Assembly (NCBI RefSeq): GCF_008761635.1
Contig: NZ_CP044344.1
Span: 2,418,001 to 2,482,000 of the forward strand
Direction: 5' to 3'
Length of the DNA stretch: 64,000 nt
Source: Nocardioides cynanchi
Lineage (GTDB): Bacteria > Actinomycetota > Actinomycetes > Propionibacteriales > Nocardioidaceae
Under the pieces are notes generated by a model. The model saw nothing but the letters and a program-made list of their open reading frames with translations, did not search any database and was not told where the DNA came from. Below are positions 44,698 to 53,146 of this stretch, one piece after another. The translations under genes were made by a program, and so were the position numbers. The first letter of the stretch is position 1, and each line of letters starts with the position of its first letter.

Positions 44698-45161
44698 CGG
44701 GTGAAGTCCCCGGACTTCCCGCCGGTCTTGGAGAGCACCCGGACGTCGGTGATCGAGGCTCGCTTGTCCACCGCCTTGACCATGTCGATCACGGTCAGCC
44801 CGGCCACGGCGACGGCGGTGAGCGCCTCCATCTCGACGCCGGTGCGGTCGGTGGTGCGGACGGTCGCGACCACGTCGACGGAGTCGTCGGTGACCTGGAG
44901 GTCGACGGTCACGCTGGACAGCGCGAGGGGGTGGCACAGGGGGATCAACGACGGCGTCTGCTTGGCACCCATGATCCCGGCGAGCCGGGCCACGGCCAGG
45001 GTGTCGCCCTTGGGTACGCCGGCCCCCCGCAGCAGCGCGACCACGTCGGCCGAGACCAGCACCCGCCCGGCCGCGACCGCTTCACGGACGGTGCGCTCCT
45101 TGCCCGAGACGTCGACCATCCGGGCCGCGCCGGACTCGTCCACGTGGGTGAGGTGGTCCAC
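44694..45161 (-). CDS. moaC: Cyclic pyranopterin monophosphate synthase
   Basis: 155 aa. [53 protein letters not shown]: all canonical. Second step of molybdenum cofactor synthesis. Lies 3 bp after the moeA-like stop and overlaps mog. Confidence 0.95.
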   Translation of the reverse strand: MDHLTHVDESGAARMVDVSGKERTVREAVAAGRVLVSADVVALLRGAGVPKGDTLAVARLAGIMGAKQTPSLIPLCHPLALSSVTVDLQVTDDSVDVVATVRTTDRTGVEMEALTAVAVAGLTVIDMVKAVDKRASITDVRVLSKTGGKSGDFTR

Positions 45162-45164
45162 GGT

Positions 45165-46409
45165 CTAGAACTCCTCGTCTAGGGGCAGCACGGTCACTGT
45201 CTCACCGGCGTCGACCGACGTCACGGACTCCGGCACCACGATCAGCGCGTCGGAGTCGGCGAGGTCGCCGATCAGGTGCGAGCCCTGCGGGCCGACCGGC
45301 GTGACCGCGAGCCGGCCGCCGATCACCGACAGCGTCCCCCGCGCGAACTGCCGGCGGCCCTCGGGTGAGCGCAGGGCGTGGGTGAGCTGGGCGTCCGCGG
45401 TCGGCCGGGTGTACGGCGTCCGCCCCATCAGCCGGCGGATGGCCGGGAGGACGAACTGCTCGAAGGAGATGTACGACGACACCGGGTTGCCCGGCAGGGT
45501 GATGATCGGCGTCTGGTCCTCGCCCACCAGCCCGAACCCCTGGGGCTTGCCCGGCTGCATCGCGACCCCGCCGAACCACACCGTTCCGAGGGGCGCCAGC
45601 GCGGCCTTCACCACGTCGTAGTCGCCCATCGAGACGCCACCACTGGTGACGACCAGGTCGGCCCGGACCAGCTGGTCGCCGAGCGCGTCGGTGAACGCGC
45701 GCGGCTCGTCGGGGACGATTCCGACCCGGTAGGCGATGCCTCCGGCCTGCCGCACGGCCGCCGCGAGCAGGAAGGAGTTGCCGTCGTAGATGGAGTCGTG
45801 GCCCAGCGCGGTGCCGGGCTCGCGGAGCTCGGAGCCGGTGGACAGGACCACCACGCGCGGCCGTGGGCGCGACCGCACCGACGGGCGGCCGACGGCTGCC
45901 AGCAGCCCGAGCTGACGGGGGCCGAGCACGGTCCCCTGGGCCACGATCAGGTCGCCGACAGCGACGTCCTCCCCGGCCGGGCGCACGTGCTGGCCGAGTT
46001 CGGGAGCCTGCGAGATCACGACCTGGGCGACGCCGCGGTCGGTCCACTCGTAGGGCACGATCGAGTCCGCACCGGCCGGCACCGGGGCACCGGTCATGAT
46101 CTTGACGGCCGTGCCCGGTGACATCGCCAGCAGCCCCGCCTGTCCGGCCCCGATCTCACCCACCACGGGCAGGTGCACGGGTGACTCGGCGGTCGCGCCG
46201 GCCACGTCGGCGTGGCAGACGGCGTACCCGTCCATCGCGGAGTTGTCGAAACCGGGCAGCGCGACCTCGGCGTGCACGTCCTCGGCCGCGGACAACCCGA
46301 AGGCCTCCATCAACGGCTGGTCGAAGGCCGGCAGCGGCGTGATCGCGGCCAGGATGCGCTCGCGATGCTCCTCGACGGTGACGAGCGGGGGAACGAGCGG
46401 GTCAGTCAT
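45165..46409 (-). CDS. moeA: Gephyrin-like molybdotransferase MoeA/Glp
   Basis: 414 aa, full MoeA architecture. FDNSAMDGYAV, SGGVSMGDYDVV, MQPGKPQGFGLV, LPGNPVSSYISFEQF keep the Asp and Lys residues important in E. coli MoeA. In Corynebacterium the paralogue at this locus (Glp) is a divisome protein bound to GlpR and FtsZ; here it is coupled both to true cofactor genes (moaC, mog) and near a GlpR-like gene, so it may do either or both. Overlaps the UGPase gene by 8 bp. Confidence 0.9.
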   Translation of the reverse strand: MTDPLVPPLVTVEEHRERILAAITPLPAFDQPLMEAFGLSAAEDVHAEVALPGFDNSAMDGYAVCHADVAGATAESPVHLPVVGEIGAGQAGLLAMSPGTAVKIMTGAPVPAGADSIVPYEWTDRGVAQVVISQAPELGQHVRPAGEDVAVGDLIVAQGTVLGPRQLGLLAAVGRPSVRSRPRPRVVVLSTGSELREPGTALGHDSIYDGNSFLLAAAVRQAGGIAYRVGIVPDEPRAFTDALGDQLVRADLVVTSGGVSMGDYDVVKAALAPLGTVWFGGVAMQPGKPQGFGLVGEDQTPIITLPGNPVSSYISFEQFVLPAIRRLMGRTPYTRPTADAQLTHALRSPEGRRQFARGTLSVIGGRLAVTPVGPQGSHLIGDLADSDALIVVPESVTSVDAGETVTVLPLDEEF

Positions 46410-47781
46410 GCTCCAAGACGCTACCCGGCGGGATCCGGTCGGCCGCGGCGGTCTCGAGCGAGACGTCTCCGACGACCTTGACCTTGGTGCCGAACGTCCA
46501 GTCGCCCGAGACCTTCAGCGAGGTCGCCTCCCGCAGCGAGGGTGCGCCCTCGGGGAAGCGGCGCTCGAAGTCGGGCACCAGCTTGTAGTAGTCGGGGTCG
46601 AGATCGACGAACGGGACCTCGTCGACAGCGGGCGTCATCACGAAGTCGGACCCCACGTCGTACACGTCGGAGCGGAGCACGAGCAGGTCGTTGGTGGTCT
46701 TGACGGGGACGAAGCGGTCGCGACTGACCTCGATCGTGCGGGCGCCCTCGAAGACCTCGATCGCCGAGCCCATCGCGGTCTCGATCTGGATCACCTCCGG
46801 GGTGCTCGGGTCTGCGGGGTCGACGTGCTTGACGTTGCGGATCATCGGCAGGCCGAGCACGCCCCTGCGGGAGTCGAGAGTCTCGGCCATCGCGCGCAGG
46901 TCGAACCACAGGTTGTTGGTCGAGCAGTAGCGGTGCCGCTCGAGGTCGGCCAGCGCGGCGGCGTCCTCGGGACTGGTCTGCGCCGACTCGCGCAGCACGA
47001 TCCGGCCGTCGACCTTGCGCCGCGCGAAGTGGCCGCCCTTGCGGTCCGAGGGGGTACGGCGTACGGCCTCGATCGCGAACGGCGCACCCGTGCCGGCGAA
47101 CCAGCCGGCGACGCGGGGGTCCACCACCGCACCCAGGTTGTCGGAGTTGGAGACGAAGACCCGCTCGTAGCCCTGGTCGATCAGGTCCTGGAGCAGCCCG
47201 GTGCCGCGCAGCGCGGTGTAGAGGTCACCGTGGCCGGGCGGGCACCACTCGAGGTCGGGGTTGCGGGAGAAGCTGACCGGGGTGAGGTCGTCGACCAGGA
47301 GCTTGGGCTCGCGGTTCTGCAGGAACTCCAGCGGGAGGCCATCGACCGGCAGGTCGGCGTAGCGGGCCAGGGCGGCCATGGTGTCCGACGAGGTGTGGAA
47401 GCTGTTCATGAAGATCAGCGGGAGCGGGGCGTCGTGCTCGCGGCGCAGGTGGAGCACCTGGCGGGCGATGATGTCGAGGAACGACCAGCCCTTGCGCACG
47501 CACAGCAGGCTCTTGGCGCGCTCCATACCCATCGACGTGCCGAGGCCGCCGTTCAGCTTGATCACCGCCGTCGTCCGGAGCGCGGCCGACCCGGCCTCGG
47601 GGTCGATGTCGACGTCGTCGATCGACTCCATCTCGAACGGTTCGATCGAGGACTCGGGGATCATCCCGGTCTCGCCGCGCTCCAGCAGCCGGTAGTAGTG
47701 CGCGAAGGTGTCCACGGCGACAGGGTCCAGGCCCGCGTCGGTCATCTTGGCGCGGGCACGGTCGAGTCCGGCACTGCTCAT
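46402..47781 (-). CDS. Eukaryotic-type UTP-glucose-1-phosphate uridylyltransferase
   Basis: 459 aa. Nucleotide loop LNGGLGTSMG (~76-85), EFLQNREPKL, EWCPPGHGDLY, FVSNSDNLGAVVDP and a C-terminal left-handed helix mark the UDPGP (eukaryotic UGPase) family, not bacterial GalU. Makes UDP-glucose for envelope glycans. In mycobacteria the same position is held by GalU, so this is a non-orthologous replacement. Leaderless, with a -10 shared with the divergent 5-FCL gene. Confidence 0.9.
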   Translation of the reverse strand: MSSAGLDRARAKMTDAGLDPVAVDTFAHYYRLLERGETGMIPESSIEPFEMESIDDVDIDPEAGSAALRTTAVIKLNGGLGTSMGMERAKSLLCVRKGWSFLDIIARQVLHLRREHDAPLPLIFMNSFHTSSDTMAALARYADLPVDGLPLEFLQNREPKLLVDDLTPVSFSRNPDLEWCPPGHGDLYTALRGTGLLQDLIDQGYERVFVSNSDNLGAVVDPRVAGWFAGTGAPFAIEAVRRTPSDRKGGHFARRKVDGRIVLRESAQTSPEDAAALADLERHRYCSTNNLWFDLRAMAETLDSRRGVLGLPMIRNVKHVDPADPSTPEVIQIETAMGSAIEVFEGARTIEVSRDRFVPVKTTNDLLVLRSDVYDVGSDFVMTPAVDEVPFVDLDPDYYKLVPDFERRFPEGAPSLREATSLKVSGDWTFGTKVKVVGDVSLETAAADRIPPGSVLEHD

Positions 47782-47788
47782 GCGATCG

Positions 47789-47798
47789 ATCGTAGGCT
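47789..47798. promoter_or_regulatory. Overlapping divergent -10 boxes
   Basis: ATCGTAGGCT holds TAGGCT (47793-47798, plus) and TACGAT (47794-47789, minus), sharing one TA step. Each is 6-7 nt from its start codon (47805 and 47781), so both mRNAs are leaderless and the promoters cannot fire freely together. Confidence 0.65.
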
Positions 47799-47804
47799 TG
47801 CCTC

Positions 47805-48419
47805 GTGCCCTCCCTACAATCGCGATCCGACGACGGGGCCCTGCCGTCCGCAGCTGTGGCGAAGATCGCCCTCAGGGATCGCATCAGCACCACCCGTCGC
47901 CGTCGTTCCCTGCTCGAGATCGGCGACGCGGCGCGCGGTCTGGCCGAGGTGGTGCTGGCGCAGCCGGAGGTACGACGTGCCGCGACGGTGACGGCGTACG
48001 TCTCGATCGGGGCGGAGCCGGGCACCGGCCCACTGCTCGACGCGCTGACCGCCGCCGGCAAGCGGGTGATCCTGCCGGTGGTGCAGCCCGACCTCGACCT
48101 GGACTGGGGCACCTGGCGCGGCTCGACCGCGCTGGTCCCCGCCCGCCGCGGGTTGCTCGAGCCCGCCGACCGCCTCGGTCTGGACGCCATCGCCACCGCG
48201 GACGTGGTCCTCGTGCCGGGGACGGCCGTCTCCCCCACGGGTGCCCGGCTCGGTCAGGGCGGCGGCTGCTACGACCGCGCCTTGGCGCGGGTCCCGGTCG
48301 GCACCCCCGTCGTGGTGCTGCTCTACGACGACGAAGTGGGGCTCGACGTACCCGTCGACCCGCACGACCGCCCGGTCACCACCGCGGCCACCCCCACCCG
48401 CTGGCTCCCCCTCCGCTGA
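47805..48419 (+). CDS. 5-formyltetrahydrofolate cyclo-ligase
   Basis: 204 aa. KIALRDRISTTRRRRS, VAYVSIGAEPGT-like region, GARLGQGGGCYDRAL (ATP/folate loop). Converts 5-formyl-THF to 5,10-methenyl-THF. Divergent from the UGPase gene as Rv0992c is from galU. Its stop is followed within 4 nt by a repeat array. Confidence 0.9.
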   Translation: MPSLQSRSDDGALPSAAVAKIALRDRISTTRRRRSLLEIGDAARGLAEVVLAQPEVRRAATVTAYVSIGAEPGTGPLLDALTAAGKRVILPVVQPDLDLDWGTWRGSTALVPARRGLLEPADRLGLDAIATADVVLVPGTAVSPTGARLGQGGGCYDRALARVPVGTPVVVLLYDDEVGLDVPVDPHDRPVTTAATPTRWLPLR

Positions 48420-48422
48420 CCC

Positions 48423-48787
48423 CTCGGTGGTCGAGCGAAGTCGAGACCACCACCACCTCGGTGGCCGAGCGTCCTCGGTGGTCGAGCGAAGTCGAGACCA
48501 CGAGCCCCTCGGTGGTCGAGCCCAGCCTCGGTGGTCGAGCGAAGTCGAGACCACGAGCCCCTCGGTGGTCGAGCGTCCTCGGTGGTCGAGCGAAGTCGAG
48601 ACCACGAGCCCCTCGGTGGTCGAGCCCAGCCTCGGTGGTCGAGCGAAGTCGAGACCACGAGCCTCTCGGCGGTCGAGCCCAGCCTCGGTGGTCGAGCCCA
48701 GCCTCGGTGGTCGAGCCCAGCCTCGGTGGTCGAGAGCAGCCTGGGTGGCCGAGCCCAGCCTCGGTGGTCGAGCGAAGTCGAGACCAC
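48423..48787. repeat. Large array of the 28-bp repeat and its 19-bp half unit
   Basis: Six full 28-bp units start at 48423, 48474, 48527, 48578, 48631 and 48760 (CTCGGTGGTCGAGCGAAGTC...). Half units CTCGGTGGTCGAGCCCAGC (19 bp) fill the gaps, with a perfect 19-bp period at 48665, 48684, 48703, 48722, 48741. The full unit folds GTGG-TCGA-loop-TCGA-(GA)-CCAC, a bulged hairpin. No gene is contained in it. Confidence 0.95.
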
Positions 48788-48847
48788 GATCCACAGCCGG
48801 AGGATCGAGCCGCCCGTCGAATGCCCCAGTTCTTGCACGATGTCCGG

Positions 48848-49165
48848 ATGGCGTGGACCTACATCCTCGAGTGTGCTGACGGCTCCCTGTACGTCGGCAG
48901 CACCCGCACCATCGACGCGCGGGTTGCCCAGCACCAGGCCGGTGCCGGGTCGGCGTACACCCGATGCCGGCTGCCCGTGCGGCTGGTCTGGGCAACGGAG
49001 TTCGAGCACGTAGGCGAGGCGTTCGCCTTCGAGAAGCAGGTGCAGAACTGGAGTCGCGCCACGCGACTGGCCTTGATCGAGGGCCGACTCGAGGACCTGG
49101 TGGAGCTGGCTCGCGGCACCGACCGTGATGCCTGGGACGCCGTACACCGCGGGCCCGGTGCCTGA
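48848..49165 (+). CDS. GIY-YIG nuclease-domain protein (UPF0213-like)
   Basis: 105 aa. MAWTYILECADGSLYVGSTRTIDARVAQHQAG has the two-strand GIY-YIG signature and the following Arg; Glu in FAFEKQVQNWSR is the metal ligand. Stand-alone domain of the YhbQ type (DNA repair or stress; unproven). CACGAT (48836-48841) is 6 nt before the ATG, fixing the start after the repeat array. Confidence 0.88.
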   Translation: MAWTYILECADGSLYVGSTRTIDARVAQHQAGAGSAYTRCRLPVRLVWATEFEHVGEAFAFEKQVQNWSRATRLALIEGRLEDLVELARGTDRDAWDAVHRGPGA

Positions 49166-49172
49166 GTCGTTC

Positions 49173-49232
49173 GTGGTCTCGATCGCTCGACCACCGAAGC
49201 CCACCGTGGTCTCGACTTCGCTCGACCACCGA
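49173..49232. repeat. Two inverted copies of the 28-bp repeat
   Basis: GTGGTCTCGATCGCTCGACC... (49173-49197) and GTGGTCTCGACTTCGCTCG... (49206-49232), opposite in orientation to the array at 48423-48787. They lie between convergent stops and may act as a terminator. Confidence 0.88.
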
Positions 49233-49234
49233 AA

Positions 49235-51877
49235 TCAGCGAAGGGTGAGGGTGTGCTGGGTCGTGGCCCGGACCGCGGCCGGCGAGAAGGCCCAGGGCAG
49301 GGTCTGTCCGTGCACCCAGAGCCCGGTCTGGTCGGTGTAGTGGGCGTCGTAGGCGTGGCCGGACTCGCCGGTCAGGTTGACCCAGCGCGAGGCGTCGAAG
49401 TCCGCCAGTGAGACCACCATCCGCATCGACGGGGCGGAGGTGACGTGGAAGCGGTTGCGGAAGTCCCCGGACGCGGCGTCCCAGGCGGCGGCGTCGACCA
49501 TCGCGTCGCCGCCGCCGACCTCGAAGCCGTTGCGGTTGAGCAGCCGCTCGGCCACCGCGTTGCCGGACTCGCCGAGGGTCTGGTTGTGCAGGTCCAGCTC
49601 GTGGATCGCCCCCCACGACCAGCCCGACGTCGACCGCGAGAGCAGCTCGGTCAGGTCGTTGCGGGCCTGCACCATCGCCGTGTGCAGGATGTCGTCGCGG
49701 GTCTCCCGCTGCGGCGTCGTCACGTCGTCCCACCAGCGGTCGCGCGGGTGCAGCAGCAGCCGGGTGACCACGGCCATCCAGCGGTCGCCTCCGTCGGGCC
49801 ACTGGGCGCGCGGCAGCTCGTCGTGGAAGGTGTCGGCCAGCAGGTCGCTCCAGACCACGTTGTAGTACGCCGCCGCGGCACTGTCGGCGGGCTGCGTGAA
49901 GTCCCACCCACGCAGCAGGACCTGGCCAGCCGCGTAGTAGCCGCGGGGCAGGCCGACCCTCAGCAGGTAGGGCACGAGCACCGGCGCCATCGGGTTGCTG
50001 GTGTCGAGCTGCATCGCCGTCAGGTCCGCGACCGACACGGTGCCGTGGTCGGCGAAGGCCGAGGTGAGCATTGCCCGGATCCGGGTCGAGCGGTACCCCT
50101 GGTCCCAGTCGCGGGTCAGGTAGTAGGGGTAACCCTGCCCCACCGCGGCCTGGTTCGCGGTCACCACGAAGCCGTCCTTCGGGTCCAGCACGTCGGGCAG
50201 GGCCGAGAACGGCACGTAGGAGCCGGTCCAGTCGTTCTCCGGCCGCCAACCGGCCGACGGCCACAGCCCGTCGTTGCCCGACTGCCGGATCGGGATCCGC
50301 CCCGGCGCCTGGTAGCCGATGTGGCCGGCCCGGTCGGCGTACACGAGGTTCTGCGCCGGTACGGCGAAGCGCGAGGCCGCACGCCGGAAGCTGCGCCAGT
50401 CGTGGGCGGTGTCGAAGCCGAGGATCGCGTCGGCGGTACGCGAGGGACGGTCCCCGGTCCACTCCAGCGACACGGCGTACGACGTTCCGTCCGGACGACC
50501 TCCGCCGACCGGTGCCTGGGTGCCGACCTCGCGGAGCTGGTCGGACACGTCGGACAGGATCGGGCCGTGCGCGGTCGAGCGGACGTCGATGGTGACGTCG
50601 GGCCGGCCGTGCACGTGGATCCGCTCGCGCCGCTGCTTCAGGGGCAGCCACCGGCCGCCGTGCCGCCACCGGTCGCCGCGCACCTTCTCCAGGAACAGGT
50701 CCGAGACATCGGGGTCGAGGTTGGTGAACCCCCAGGCGATGTCGGCGTTGTGGCCGATCACGACCCCCGGGACGCCGGAGAACGTGAACCCCGAGACGTC
50801 GAGCGGGCACTGCCGGTCGACCACGCGACAGTGCAGCCCGATCTGCATCCAGATTCCGGGCAGGCTGACGCCGAGGTGCGGGTCGTTGGCGAGCAGCGGC
50901 GCACCGGTCGCGGAGTGCGCACCGTCGACCACCCAGCTGTTGCTGCCGATGCCGCTCCCCTTCCCCATCAGCTGCGGAATGTCGGCCAACCCCCGGCCCA
51001 GGCGCCGGAGCTCGCCGCGCGCGCGGGCGTCGTACGCCGGCCGCTCGGGGTTGCGGGTGCCGGGCTGGGTCGCGTCCTGCTGGTAGACGCCGTCGACGAC
51101 CGCGCCCTGGTCGACGATCGGCGGGTGCAGGTCGTAGTCGTAGGCGGGGTAGAGCTGGTCGACCTGCGCCCGGGTGTGGCCGGCCAGGTCCAGCACCCGG
51201 TCGATCTCGTCGCCCATGTTGCCGCGCAGGTCCCACGCCATCGCCTCGAGCCAGCTCAGGGAGTCGACCGGAGTCCACGGCTCCGGCTCGTAGCTCACGC
51301 CACTGGCGGCGAGCAGGGTGTACTCGACCGAGATGTGGCTCGGCGAGTGGGTGGACAGGTAGGCGTTGACCCCGTCGGCGTAGGACTGGAGGGCCTCGCG
51401 GGTGCGCGGCTGGAGCAGCGCCATCTCGCGGGCCGCGGTCCGTCGCCAGCCCAGGGTGCGCACGAACTCGTCGGTCTTCAGCGTGGTCGAGCCGAACAGC
51501 TCGCTGAGCCGGCCACTGGTGATGTGGCGCCGCACGTCCATCTCGAAGAAGCGGTCCTGGGCGGCGACGTACCCCTGCGCCTGCATCAGGTCGCCCATCG
51601 TGTCGCCGTACAGCTGCGGGATGCCGTTGCCGTCGCGCACCACCGTCACGGGCGCGCTCAGCCCGGGCAGGTCGACCGTCCCGTCGACCTGCGGAAAGGG
51701 CCGGCGGACCAGCACCACCACGGTCACCAGGCCGGCCACGAGGAGGAGCGCGACCAGCACGCAGAGGTACGACGTGAGCCGGACCGGCCGGGGCAGGGAG
51801 CGGAAGGTGTCGCGCCAGGACCCCGCTCCGGGAGCCTCGGGCGGGTCCCCGTCAGGCCTGTCGGTGCTCGAGCTCAT
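49235..51877 (-). CDS. Penicillin acylase-family Ntn hydrolase
   Basis: 880 aa. N-terminal TM anchor (~35-57), alpha chain with VVRDGNGIPQLYGDTMGDLMQAQGYVAAQDRFFEMDVRR, then the autocleavage/nucleophile site GIGSNSWVVDG with Ser314 as the new N-terminal nucleophile, and the long beta chain. Such enzymes cleave amides such as beta-lactams or acyl-homoserine lactones. Anchored outside. ATG 51877 chosen; CACAAT is 9 nt upstream. Confidence 0.9.
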   Translation of the reverse strand: MSSSTDRPDGDPPEAPGAGSWRDTFRSLPRPVRLTSYLCVLVALLLVAGLVTVVVLVRRPFPQVDGTVDLPGLSAPVTVVRDGNGIPQLYGDTMGDLMQAQGYVAAQDRFFEMDVRRHITSGRLSELFGSTTLKTDEFVRTLGWRRTAAREMALLQPRTREALQSYADGVNAYLSTHSPSHISVEYTLLAASGVSYEPEPWTPVDSLSWLEAMAWDLRGNMGDEIDRVLDLAGHTRAQVDQLYPAYDYDLHPPIVDQGAVVDGVYQQDATQPGTRNPERPAYDARARGELRRLGRGLADIPQLMGKGSGIGSNSWVVDGAHSATGAPLLANDPHLGVSLPGIWMQIGLHCRVVDRQCPLDVSGFTFSGVPGVVIGHNADIAWGFTNLDPDVSDLFLEKVRGDRWRHGGRWLPLKQRRERIHVHGRPDVTIDVRSTAHGPILSDVSDQLREVGTQAPVGGGRPDGTSYAVSLEWTGDRPSRTADAILGFDTAHDWRSFRRAASRFAVPAQNLVYADRAGHIGYQAPGRIPIRQSGNDGLWPSAGWRPENDWTGSYVPFSALPDVLDPKDGFVVTANQAAVGQGYPYYLTRDWDQGYRSTRIRAMLTSAFADHGTVSVADLTAMQLDTSNPMAPVLVPYLLRVGLPRGYYAAGQVLLRGWDFTQPADSAAAAYYNVVWSDLLADTFHDELPRAQWPDGGDRWMAVVTRLLLHPRDRWWDDVTTPQRETRDDILHTAMVQARNDLTELLSRSTSGWSWGAIHELDLHNQTLGESGNAVAERLLNRNGFEVGGGDAMVDAAAWDAASGDFRNRFHVTSAPSMRMVVSLADFDASRWVNLTGESGHAYDAHYTDQTGLWVHGQTLPWAFSPAAVRATTQHTLTLR

Positions 51878-52001
51878 CGTCTGGTCATTGTGCCGTATCA
51901 TTGGCAGTCGCCGACGGTGAGTGCCAGCCATCACCCCGACGTGAGTGGCGCCCCGCGCCCACCGACGCAGCCCCACCGGCTCCGACCCGAGGATCCCTTC
52001 G

Positions 52002-52346
52002 TTGCCCACCTACCAGTACCGCTGCACCGAGTGCGACCACTCGTTCGAGCAGTTCCAGAGCTTCACCGACGACGCGCTCACCGTCTGCCCCGCGTGCGGC
52101 GGTCGGCTGCGCAAGGTCTACAACGCGGTCGGCGTGGTCTTCAAGGGGTCCGGCTTCTACCGCAACGACAGCCGCGACACGAAGACGTCGACCGACGCCC
52201 CGGCGGCCAAGTCGAGCGACTCGACGAGCACCTCCGCGGCCGCCTCGACCAGCAAGCCGGACTCCTCGTCGTCGACGTCGACCGGCTCCGGGACCACCTC
52301 GACGCCGGCCGCCAGCGGCAGCGGATCGGGCTCCGCCGGCAGCTGA
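52002..52346 (+). CDS. FmdB-type zinc-ribbon protein with Ser/Thr-rich tail (Ruc-like)
   Basis: 114 aa from a TTG (52002) giving the usual PTYQYRCTEC start; GAGGA lies upstream. Two CxxC knuckles (CTEC, CPAC) bind zinc; the C-terminal ~50 residues are a disordered Ser/Thr/Gly tail. This matches Rv0991c (Ruc), a redox-regulated chaperone next to the 5-FCL gene in M. tuberculosis. Here the penicillin acylase, GIY-YIG gene and repeats separate the pair. The function is inferred from architecture and position. Confidence 0.8.
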   Translation: MPTYQYRCTECDHSFEQFQSFTDDALTVCPACGGRLRKVYNAVGVVFKGSGFYRNDSRDTKTSTDAPAAKSSDSTSTSAAASTSKPDSSSSTSTGSGTTSTPAASGSGSGSAGS

Positions 52347-52415
52347 CGACCGGGTCGCCGACAGCACCGACGCCGGCGCCTGTGGAGAGCGCCCGCGCGG
52401 GCGGTCCGAGCCACC

Positions 52416-52421
52416 TACGGT
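52416..52421 (+). promoter_or_regulatory. -10 box TACGGT of a leaderless promoter
   Basis: TACGGT, 6 nt, ATG at 52428. Confidence 0.55.
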
Positions 52422-52427
52422 CGGACC

Positions 52428-53090
52428 ATGGCCGCCATCCCGTCGCCGGACGCTCCCCCGCCGCGGGGACGTCGTGAACGCACCCGCCGGGCCGTGCGCC
52501 GACTGGTGCTCGCTCGACGGCGACCACTGGCCGCGCTCTGCGCCGCGGGCGCCGTGCTCGCCGGGCTGCACGCCGTACGCCCACCGCCGGGGCCGACGGT
52601 CACCGTCGAGGTGGCCGCGCACGACCTGGCGTCGGGAGCGGTGCTGACCGACGCGGACCTCGTGCCACGCAGGTACCCCGCCGACCTCGCTCCGGTCGGC
52701 TCCGCCCCCGACGCGGCCGGGCGCACGCTGGCCGGCCCGGTCCGCGCCGGCGAGCCGGTCACCGACAGCCGGCTGGTGGCGGCGTCGCTGCTCGACGGCT
52801 ACCCCGGTCGGGTGGCCCTGCCGGTCCGGATCGCCGACGCTGCGGCCGTCGGGCTGCTGCGCTCGGGCGACCGGGTCGACCTGGTCGCCGCGGACCCACG
52901 CCGGGGTACGGCGTCGTACGTCGCGGTCGGCGTGCCGGTCCTGGCGATCCCGCGACCCGACCCCGGCCAGGCCACCGGGAGCCCGGGCCTGACCGGCCGG
53001 CTCGTGGTCGTCGGGGCCGCGCCCTCCGAGGTCGACCGGATCGCGGCCGCGGCGGCGACCGACCTCCTCAGCGTCGTCATTTCCCGCTAG
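52428..53090 (+). CDS. SAF-domain (CpaB/RcpC-like) protein
   Basis: 220 aa. One TM near 30-50, then a SAF domain: VEVAAHDLASGAVLTDADLVPRRYPADL, GRTLAGPVRAGEPV, and an RcpC-like second half (VALPVRIADAAAVGLLRSGDRVDLVA). CpaB proteins help assemble Flp pili, but no other tad/flp gene is here. Common as an orphan in actinobacteria. Confidence 0.82.
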   Translation: MAAIPSPDAPPPRGRRERTRRAVRRLVLARRRPLAALCAAGAVLAGLHAVRPPPGPTVTVEVAAHDLASGAVLTDADLVPRRYPADLAPVGSAPDAAGRTLAGPVRAGEPVTDSRLVAASLLDGYPGRVALPVRIADAAAVGLLRSGDRVDLVAADPRRGTASYVAVGVPVLAIPRPDPGQATGSPGLTGRLVVVGAAPSEVDRIAAAAATDLLSVVISR

Positions 53091-53146
53091 CGTGGTCCGG
53101 TCCGAGCAGCCAGGGCCGTCTTCGGGACGGTGACGAGGGAGCAGTC

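Noticed and set aside
48423..48787. CRISPR array
   Set aside because: Units are nearly continuous with no unique spacers, differ in length, and no cas gene is present.
47708..48847. Open frame through the repeat array leading into the GIY-YIG gene
   Set aside because: Encodes translated repeat only; the GIY-YIG domain has its own -10 box and start at 48848.
47814..51278. A 1154-codon minus-strand frame crossing several genes
   Set aside because: Low-complexity Arg/Pro/Gly sequence with no motif; shadow of the penicillin acylase gene, the repeat array and 5-FCL.
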